Source: Candidatus Babelota bacterium
GTDB taxonomy: Bacteria > JAGOBX01
DNA length: 6,369 nt
Assembly: GCA_017999075.1 (NCBI GenBank)
Contig: JAGOBX010000215.1
Span: 1-6,369 of the forward strand
Reading direction: 5' to 3'
Shown here: one piece after another, positions 1 to 3,724 of the stretch
Layout of the letters: the number at the start of each line of letters is the position of its first letter
Position numbering within the stretch: position 1 is the stretch's first letter
Position numbers and translations under genes: made by a program
The notes under the pieces: generated by a model
Seen by the model: only the letters and a program-made list of their open reading frames with translations
Told to the model about the DNA's origin: nothing
The model's database searches: none

Positions 1-332
1 GGACACATTTCTACACACGCTCCGCAACTATGACACATATTGGGAAAAAATAAAACTTTCCCCATTTTTTTGAAAAAAGCAAAAGAATGGAAATTGCATA
101 TTTCAGCGCATTTTCCGCATTTTATACAACGCGATTCATCAATTTGCGGAATCATTACTTTTACATCAAATACGTCTTCAATATTTGATTTCAAAAATAG
201 TTCATCATTCGGCGCTTCAACATCGCAATCATATAAAGTTACATCCATTATTTCGCTTAATATTAATGCAAGGTTAATTGCAACTGTTGTTTTACCTGTG
301 CCGCCTTTACCGCTGGCTATCGCTATTTTCAA
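1..332 (-). CDS. MinD/ParA-type P-loop ATPase with inserted 2x[4Fe-4S] ferredoxin domain, 3' end cut by window
   Basis: The first 110 residues are visible; the rest lies beyond the left edge. They begin MKIAIASGKGGTGKTT, which holds a deviant Walker A (GKGGTGKT, residues 8-15) with the signature lysine K9 of the MinD/ParA/Mrp family. DCDVEAPN (35-42) follows as the switch/Walker A' region. A ferredoxin insertion then starts: C69, C72, C75, C79 form one CxxCxxCxxxC cluster, and C100, C103, C106, C110 form a second. This matches the 'MinD superfamily ATPase with inserted ferredoxin domain' family, cytosolic proteins thought to act in Fe-S or metallocofactor handling. They are often encoded near DUF5320 and NifX/NafY-like proteins (from memory). 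The start is TTG, because AAGGAG (339-344) sits 6 bases upstream and the family's N-terminus begins there; no ATG is available. The exact target is unknown. Family assignment is firm; function is inferred. Confidence 0.92.
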   Translation of the reverse strand, partial: MKIAIASGKGGTGKTTVAINLALILSEIMDVTLYDCDVEAPNDELFLKSNIEDVFDVKVMIPQIDESRCIKCGKCAEICNFHSFAFFKKMGKVLFFPNMCHSCGACVEMC

Positions 333-353
333 TTTTGTCTCCTTAATAATTTT

Positions 354-503
354 GCCACAAAGTCACCAAGACTCTAAGTTAATTTTTTCCCTTGAATCTT
401 CAAGTCTTCGATGTTATTTTATAAAACCTTTTTTTATTCTATACATTCATTTAATATCATATCAATCTTTATTTAATTCTTCGAGCCTTTGCGCCTTCGT
501 GGC
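354..503. repeat. degenerate inverted-repeat element with 8-bp AAGNCNCN periodicity in its arms
   Basis: The left arm (354-378, beginning GCCACAAAGTCACCAAG) and the reverse complement of the right arm (479-503, beginning GCCACGAAGGCGCAAAG) agree at 18 of 25 positions. Within each arm the trinucleotide AAG recurs every 8 bases: on the plus strand at 360, 368 and 376, and with the same spacing in the inverted right arm. A third, weaker run of AAG-containing units lies at 391-410, read on the minus strand, and includes a 14-bp palindrome (391-404). The element fills nearly the whole gap between the methyltransferase stop and the ATPase start. Similar 'CCACRAAGGCACAAAG' arms recur between genes in some bacterial genomes, from memory and unchecked here. 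It may be a non-autonomous mobile repeat or may serve as a transcript end for the methyltransferase gene. Confidence 0.55.
436..465 (-). promoter_or_regulatory. possible sigma-70 promoter for the ferredoxin-ATPase
   Basis: Read on the minus strand, TTGATA (460-465) is followed after 18 bases by TAGAAT (436-441). Each hexamer is one mismatch from consensus. It would start transcription near 430, about 100 bases before the TTG start. It lies inside the inverted-repeat element 354-503. Such AT-rich sequence gives chance matches, so this is tentative. Confidence 0.35.
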
Positions 504-510
504 TATACAA

Positions 511-1122
511 TTATTTTTTTCCGTTTACTATTAGTGTGTCTTGAAAATCAGTTTTAAGATAATTTACTTTTAAAACTTTTGTATCAATATATTTTGCAAT
601 ATCTGAAATTTTTGTTGAGTTTTCAGAATGAATTTTTCCTTCTTTTTTATGATTTTCCTGAATAATAGCAAAACCTTTTTCAGAAAAATCACTGATAATA
701 AACTTCCCTGAAGATTTTAAAATTCTTAATACTTCATCAACAAAAAGAAAAGGATTTTCAAGATGATGCAGCATTCCAACCGAAAATATAATATCAAAAG
801 AATCATCTGGGAAAAACATTTTTTCAGCGTCCATCGCTTTTAATTCAACATTTTTCTCAAGATTATAATATTGTAAATTCATATACGCATATTCTAATTC
901 TTCAGTTGAACTGTCAATTGCTGTAAAATTGAATCCTTGTTTTGCAAGTTCTATTGTAAAATAACCCTTGCCTGTGCCTATTTCAAGAATATTTCCTTCA
1001 ATTGGTTTAGATATACTTATTATTTTCTTACGCTCTTTGATAAAATCCAATCCATAATTCTTAAATAAATTCATTCGTTCAATATAAATGTTATGATTAT
1101 CTTTAATTTTTTTGTTAACCAT
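511..1122 (-). CDS. class I SAM-dependent methyltransferase (Methyltransf_11 type), substrate unknown
   Basis: This 203-residue protein has a Rossmann-fold methyltransferase core. Motif I is EIGTGKG at residues 47-53 (SAM-binding glycine loop). The acidic end of strand 2 is AID with D70. MDAEKMFFPDDSFD (97-110) covers the adenine-contacting region and strand 4, and VGMLHHLENP (115-124) is typical of the Methyltransf_11 family. FIISDF (141-146) is strand 5. The C-terminal quarter is not diagnostic, so the methyl acceptor could be a small molecule, a metal or metalloid, or a protein. I chose the ATG at 1120-1122 because ACAGG lies about 8 bases upstream. An in-frame ATG at 1153-1155 has no ribosome binding site and sits inside a thioesterase remnant in another frame. 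The gene ends TAA eight bases from the inverted-repeat element. Family call strong; substrate unknown. Confidence 0.88.
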   Translation of the reverse strand: MVNKKIKDNHNIYIERMNLFKNYGLDFIKERKKIISISKPIEGNILEIGTGKGYFTIELAKQGFNFTAIDSSTEELEYAYMNLQYYNLEKNVELKAMDAEKMFFPDDSFDIIFSVGMLHHLENPFLFVDEVLRILKSSGKFIISDFSEKGFAIIQENHKKEGKIHSENSTKISDIAKYIDTKVLKVNYLKTDFQDTLIVNGKK

Positions 1123-1136
1123 TATATATACCTGTC

Positions 1137-1226
1137 TTAAAATTTTATTGAACATTTAGAATGATACGCAATACCCATTCTATCCATTTCAGTATATCTA
1201 ACAACAATATGTGTCCGTGTTTCCAT
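1137..1226 (-). pseudogene. N-terminal remnant of a hotdog-fold acyl-CoA thioesterase (YbgC/4HBT-like)
   Basis: An ATG at 1224-1226 opens a 29-codon frame ending TAA at 1137. Its product begins METRTHIVVRYTEMDRMG and continues IAYHSKC. This matches the conserved start of YbgC/4-hydroxybenzoyl-CoA thioesterases (VRYxExDxMGxxYHxxY), including the active-site-region Asp (D15) and the following His (H22). Family members run to about 130-150 residues, so roughly the last 80% is missing. Similarity stops right after YHSKC, about 15 bases before the methyltransferase ATG. I found no continuation in the other frames or on the far side of the methyltransferase. It therefore looks like a gene truncated by a deletion or replaced by the methyltransferase. 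It could still be translated as a short leader: its stop lies 14 bases upstream of the methyltransferase start. The assignment rests on a short but characteristic motif. Confidence 0.7.
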
Positions 1227-1261
1227 CGACGATCATCTCTTTTTTTAATCATAATTGACTT

Positions 1262-1290
1262 TTTATATTATTTTAGTAACATACTGCTAA
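1262..1290 (-). promoter_or_regulatory. possible promoter for the thioesterase remnant and methyltransferase
   Basis: On the minus strand, TTAGCA (1285-1290) is separated by 17 bases from TATAAA (1262-1267). The hexamers carry two and one mismatches. It lies just beyond the terminator-like hairpin of the upstream DUF5320 gene and about 35 bases before the thioesterase-remnant ATG. That placement suits the original thioesterase promoter, now perhaps driving the methyltransferase. Confidence 0.4.
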
Positions 1291-1293
1291 TGG

Positions 1294-1364
1294 GGCGATT
1301 AGACTCGGAGAAAAAAATTGAATATTAAATATTCAATCGCCGTTTTCCTTTGGGACTAACCGCC
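1294..1364 (-). other. structured inverted-repeat region with two competing stems
   Basis: On the minus-strand RNA, GGCGGUUAG (1364-1356) can pair with CUAAUCGCC (1302-1294) over 9 bp, including one G-U. On the plus strand that pair is an A-C mismatch, so the minus strand is the likelier functional RNA. Inside, GGAAAA and UUUUCUCC can pair partly, and a 21-bp A/T-rich palindrome (1317-1337) forms the tip. An alternative perfect 7-bp stem joins 1335-1341 with 1294-1300, competing for the same 3' strand and disrupting the central hairpin. No riboswitch class that I know matches. It may be an extended terminator, an attenuator-like switch, or a small DNA repeat. It lies 47 bases after the DUF5320 stop. 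Confidence 0.45.
1311..1337 (-). terminator. probable intrinsic terminator of the DUF5320 transcript
   Basis: On the minus strand a perfect palindrome (1337-1317), able to form a 9-bp stem with a 3-base loop, is followed directly by a run of Ts (1317-1311). The layout is that of a Rho-independent terminator. The stem is almost all A-U with a single G-C pair, so it would be weak unless helped by the flanking 9-bp stem. Confidence 0.5.
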
Positions 1365-1410
1365 TTTAAAAAAATAAACCAATTTAAAAATCCGCTGAAT
1401 TCAAAAAAAT

Positions 1411-1767
1411 TTATTTATCAGCTTTTTCAGATTCGAGTTTTTCCAACCGCTTGGTTACTGCTTCTAAAGATTGTTTAAGAAACTCCGCTTCACTTTTCAA
1501 ATAATTCTTTTCAGTGTCAGCTTTTTGAATTCCATACGAATTTTCAAAATTCTGCATTCCTGCTAATCTTTGACGGCCATTTCCATTAAAATTTCTGAAA
1601 CCCCTGCCAGCGCCAGCTCCGCCTCTGCCGCGGCGGCAACCAAAAATTCTTTTTTCAGATGTAATAAAATTCATAGAATTTTCATCGACAACACCAGAAC
1701 AAAAACCAAATCCTCTGCCAGTCATTGGGCCTGCGCCCATCGGACCAGTCCCATCTCTGTAAGCCAT
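1411..1767 (-). CDS. DUF5320 family small Gly/Arg-rich protein with C-terminal coiled coil
   Basis: This 118-residue protein starts MAYRDGTGPMGAGPMTGRGF, the hallmark N-terminus of the DUF5320 family (GTGPMG.GPMTGRG..G.C), with a cysteine at 23. Residues 43-56 (GCRRGRGGAGAGRG) are rich in glycine and arginine and include C44. Residues 86-118 are charged and helical with a heptad-like Leu pattern (FLKQSLEAVTKRLEKLE), probably a coiled coil for self-association. There is no signal peptide. Family function is not established; members often sit beside ferredoxin-type MinD ATPases and NifX/NafY-like proteins in anaerobes, which suggests metal or Fe-S work (inference). The ATG at 1765-1767 is the start because AGGAGGTG (1774-1781) lies 6 bases upstream. 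The GTG three codons earlier overlaps that ribosome binding site. The leader carries a Fur-like site. Confidence 0.9.
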   Translation of the reverse strand: MAYRDGTGPMGAGPMTGRGFGFCSGVVDENSMNFITSEKRIFGCRRGRGGAGAGRGFRNFNGNGRQRLAGMQNFENSYGIQKADTEKNYLKSEAEFLKQSLEAVTKRLEKLESEKADK

Positions 1768-1773
1768 TTTATT

Positions 1774-1781
1774 CACCTCCT
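1774..1781 (-). promoter_or_regulatory. strong Shine-Dalgarno fixing the DUF5320 start
   Basis: AAGGAGGTGA on the minus strand matches the anti-Shine-Dalgarno end of 16S rRNA without mismatch and is spaced 6 bases from the ATG at 1767. It rules out the overlapping GTG at 1774-1776 as the start and predicts high expression. Confidence 0.85.
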
Positions 1782-1806
1782 TTTCGCTAAAATTTAATAT
1801 TCATTT

Positions 1807-1821
1807 TGATAATCATTGTAA
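1807..1821. promoter_or_regulatory. Fur-box-like operator upstream of DUF5320
   Basis: TGATAATCATTGTAA compares with the 7-1-7 Fur consensus TGATAATnATTATCA at 12 of 14 defined positions. It lies 40-54 bases upstream of the DUF5320 ATG, in the gap after the Fur gene. A weak promoter (ATTACA 1817-1822, 17 bases, TATTAA 1794-1799, minus strand) would place the site between its -35 and -10, a repressing position. Site likely; promoter tentative. Confidence 0.6.
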
Positions 1822-1872
1822 TGCTTATTAACTTGTAAAAAAACACCTTTTTCTAATAGTTCACATTTTTTG

Positions 1873-2346
1873 TCACTGTTTTTCTCTTTTTATTCTGCAT
1901 TTCTCACATAATCCCTGAAATTGAATTAAATGACTCATTATTTTAAAATTATGTTTTTCGGATAATTCTTTTTCAACTTTTTTCAGCAACTGTATTTCTT
2001 CATCAATAAAATCATTGTAGTTTATTATAAGTCCGCATTTACAACAAATCAGATGATGATGATGATCTTTGCTTTCTGTTTCAAATGCAAGTTCATATCT
2101 TGATTTGCCATCGCCAATATCAAATTTATTCAGAATACCGTTTTGTACCATAAGTTCTAGAGTTCTATAAACAGTTGTTAAACCAATATCCTGTGACTTG
2201 TTTTTTAATGCGAAATAAATATCTTCTACAGTCAAATGTTTACAATTTTTTGAAAGATATTCTAAAATCATTTCGCGCGGTTTTGTCATTTTGCATCCGC
2301 AGTTTTTCAGCATTCCGCGCCACCCTAAATGTTTTTTGCATCCCAT
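1873..2346 (-). CDS. fur: Fur-family ferric uptake regulator / metal-responsive repressor
   Basis: The 157-residue protein shows the whole Fur layout. An N-terminal winged helix runs from about residue 9 (WRGMLKNCGCKMTKPR) and includes the recognition helix LTTVYRTLELMVQNGI (56-71). The dimerisation domain holds the metal site DHHHHLICCKCG (94-105), the structural zinc pair C101/C104, H139 in SHLIQFQGLC, and the second pair C147/C150. Such proteins bind Fe(II) or a related metal and repress by binding a palindromic operator. The four-His run and the Fur-type operator beside the gene favour Fur over PerR or Zur, but specificity cannot be settled by eye. The N-terminus has extra cysteines (C3, C16, C18). 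The ATG at 2346 is preceded by AAGGAGG. A promoter and a perfect palindromic Fur box lie directly upstream, so the gene probably represses itself. Confidence 0.93.
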   Translation of the reverse strand: MGCKKHLGWRGMLKNCGCKMTKPREMILEYLSKNCKHLTVEDIYFALKNKSQDIGLTTVYRTLELMVQNGILNKFDIGDGKSRYELAFETESKDHHHHLICCKCGLIINYNDFIDEEIQLLKKVEKELSEKHNFKIMSHLIQFQGLCEKCRIKREKQ

Positions 2347-2364
2347 ATGCCCTCCTTAAAGAAA

Positions 2365-2381
2365 TTGAAAATCATTTTCAA
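2365..2381. promoter_or_regulatory. Fur box at the fur promoter
   Basis: TTGAAAATCATTTTCAA is a perfect 8-1-8 palindrome. Its core TGAAAATCATTTTCA differs from the Fur consensus TGATAATnATTATCA at only two symmetric positions. It begins 5 bases downstream of the -10 and covers the expected transcription start, so a bound dimer would block RNA polymerase. Confidence 0.85.
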
Positions 2382-2386
2382 TTAAT

Positions 2387-2415
2387 AATATACTAATAAA
2401 ATTCTGTTTTGTCAA
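2387..2415 (-). promoter_or_regulatory. sigma-70-type promoter of the fur gene
   Basis: On the minus strand, a consensus TTGACA (2410-2415) is followed after exactly 17 bases by TATATT (2387-2392). This is the best promoter in the window. The predicted start is near 2380, inside the Fur box. The rest of the gap to the helicase stop (2416-2487) is A/T-rich; I see no convincing terminator there. Confidence 0.8.
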
Positions 2416-2487
2416 GAAATGGTTTTGTTTTTGCAAAAAAATAATTTTAGAAAAATTGAATGTAATTAATGTTAAGGAATGTCCCCT

Positions 2488-3723
2488 TTACAAAAAATCA
2501 AGAGAATCAGCACTGGCATTGTTTTTGGTATCGTTATTATTTCCTGAATTCTGTGCAGAAATATTTATGTCCTTGCAGCGTTGGGCAGTAAGTTTTTTTT
2601 CTTTTTCAAGAGGAATCAAGAGATCAAGGAGTTTTAATTCATCGCCGCTTGCAGAACTCATATACGCCCATTTTACAGCGCGGGTTACAGCTACAAATAA
2701 TAAACGCTTCTGATACTCAATATCAGGAACCTTTTCGGTAAAACTTTTTTCATATAAAAACGGCATTAAAACCGTATCAAAAGATAATCCCTTAACGCTG
2801 TGATATGATAGGATTTTAATTCTGTTTCCGCTGAAATCTATATCCTTGCCGGATTCTACAGGAAATCCTTCTTTCTGTAAAAGTGTTTTCAATTCGTCAA
2901 TCATAGAATTTCGAAGAATGATTACCCCTATTTTTTCGCCTTTTGTTAATCTTATTTTTAAAATTGATTTCAACCGTTCCAATTCATCGGCGTAATCCTT
3001 GGCAATATACAGCAGAGGCAATTCCTTTTCTGCCTGCGGAATTCTGACCTGATTAAGATATTGTGTTTTTTCCATCTGGTCATCTATTAGTTCAGCAGCA
3101 AGAGATGCAATATACGGACAGCATCGGTATGCTTCAAGCAAGGATATGTTTGAACGCCGTAACCCAAGCTTATCGAGTATCTCCTGTTCATTCATACCTG
3201 TATCGAAAATCTGCTGTTTATAATCCATACATACTGTAATATGCTTGGCAATTTTTGTAAACAATGAAAATGCGTGAGTATCCAAGTCCTGCCCCTCGTC
3301 AACTAATACAGCATCATATATATTCTTAATATTATTGCCTTGAATTGATTCTGAAACTGCTTTTCTTATAGCAGCGAAATCAGGACAGTTTTCGCCTTCC
3401 CTAATCGGAAGATTCGGCGAAATATAACGCAAATAATTAGAATAGCACCACGAATCAAAAGTTGTAACGCAGTTCAGCGGTAAATCAAGTAATTCAAGCG
3501 CTGACTTGATATAAAACTTTAATGTGTTAGTGAAAACAAAAATATGAAGCCTTTTCCTTGAAATATTGTATGCGTCAATAAGATGTCTTGCCCGATGAAG
3601 CAGAATCTGCGTCTTCCCTGAACCCGGCGGTCCTAATATAACGCGATGTGTGTTCATAGGCATTTCTATTGCACGTATCTGTTCGTTCGATAATTCATTT
3701 CGCGGCAGCAGCCATACGCTCAT
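2488..3723 (-). CDS. compact UvrD-like superfamily 1 DNA helicase
   Basis: This 411-residue protein carries the ordered SF1A motifs: Q-motif LSNEQIRAIE (11-20), Walker A GPPGSGKT (31-38), Ia FTNTL (64-68), Walker B VLVDEGQD (139-146), III CMDYKQQIF (165-173), IV EAYRC (197-201), V ILSYHSVKGLSFDTV (304-318) and VI LLFVAVTRA (341-349) with the arginine finger R348. All catalytic residues are present, so it should be an active ATPase and probably a 3'-5' DNA translocase or helicase. UvrD, Rep and PcrA run to about 650-720 residues. The shortfall corresponds to the 1B and 2B subdomains, which look reduced or absent. The tail after about 375 is Asn/Ser/Lys-rich and probably disordered. No nuclease motif is seen. 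Its ATG follows the Hsp70 stop after one base (TGATATG), with AAGGA at 3732-3736, so translation is coupled. Role unknown; a chaperone-linked repair or defence role is inference. Confidence 0.9.
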   Translation of the reverse strand: MSVWLLPRNELSNEQIRAIEMPMNTHRVILGPPGSGKTQILLHRARHLIDAYNISRKRLHIFVFTNTLKFYIKSALELLDLPLNCVTTFDSWCYSNYLRYISPNLPIREGENCPDFAAIRKAVSESIQGNNIKNIYDAVLVDEGQDLDTHAFSLFTKIAKHITVCMDYKQQIFDTGMNEQEILDKLGLRRSNISLLEAYRCCPYIASLAAELIDDQMEKTQYLNQVRIPQAEKELPLLYIAKDYADELERLKSILKIRLTKGEKIGVIILRNSMIDELKTLLQKEGFPVESGKDIDFSGNRIKILSYHSVKGLSFDTVLMPFLYEKSFTEKVPDIEYQKRLLFVAVTRAVKWAYMSSASGDELKLLDLLIPLEKEKKLTAQRCKDINISAQNSGNNNDTKNNASADSLDFL

Positions 3724-3724
3724 A

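Noticed and set aside
354-503. CRISPR array
   Set aside because: The units are 8 bp and degenerate with inverted arms; there are no direct repeats of 23-40 bp separated by unique spacers.
40-534. Open frame of 164 codons on the plus strand
   Set aside because: It runs antisense to the ferredoxin-ATPase, then through the inverted repeat. It has no ribosome binding site and no recognisable motif, while the opposite strand encodes a clear P-loop protein.
1123-1155. Upstream ATG extending the methyltransferase by 11 residues
   Set aside because: No ribosome binding site precedes it, and it overlaps the thioesterase-like frame. The ATG at 1122 has a weak but usable ACAGG.
1294-1364. A known riboswitch class (cobalamin, SAM, fluoride, c-di-GMP)
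   Set aside because: None of the conserved core motifs of these classes could be recognised; only paired arms are visible.
1570-1797. Plus-strand open frame opposite DUF5320
   Set aside because: A low-complexity Ala/Ser product arises from the reverse complement of the Gly/Arg-rich DUF5320 codons; it is a shadow.
2428-2439. TTTTTGCAAAAA palindrome as the helicase terminator
   Set aside because: It is a 12-bp palindrome with no room for a stable loop and no suitable U-tract on the minus strand; probably chance in A/T-rich DNA.
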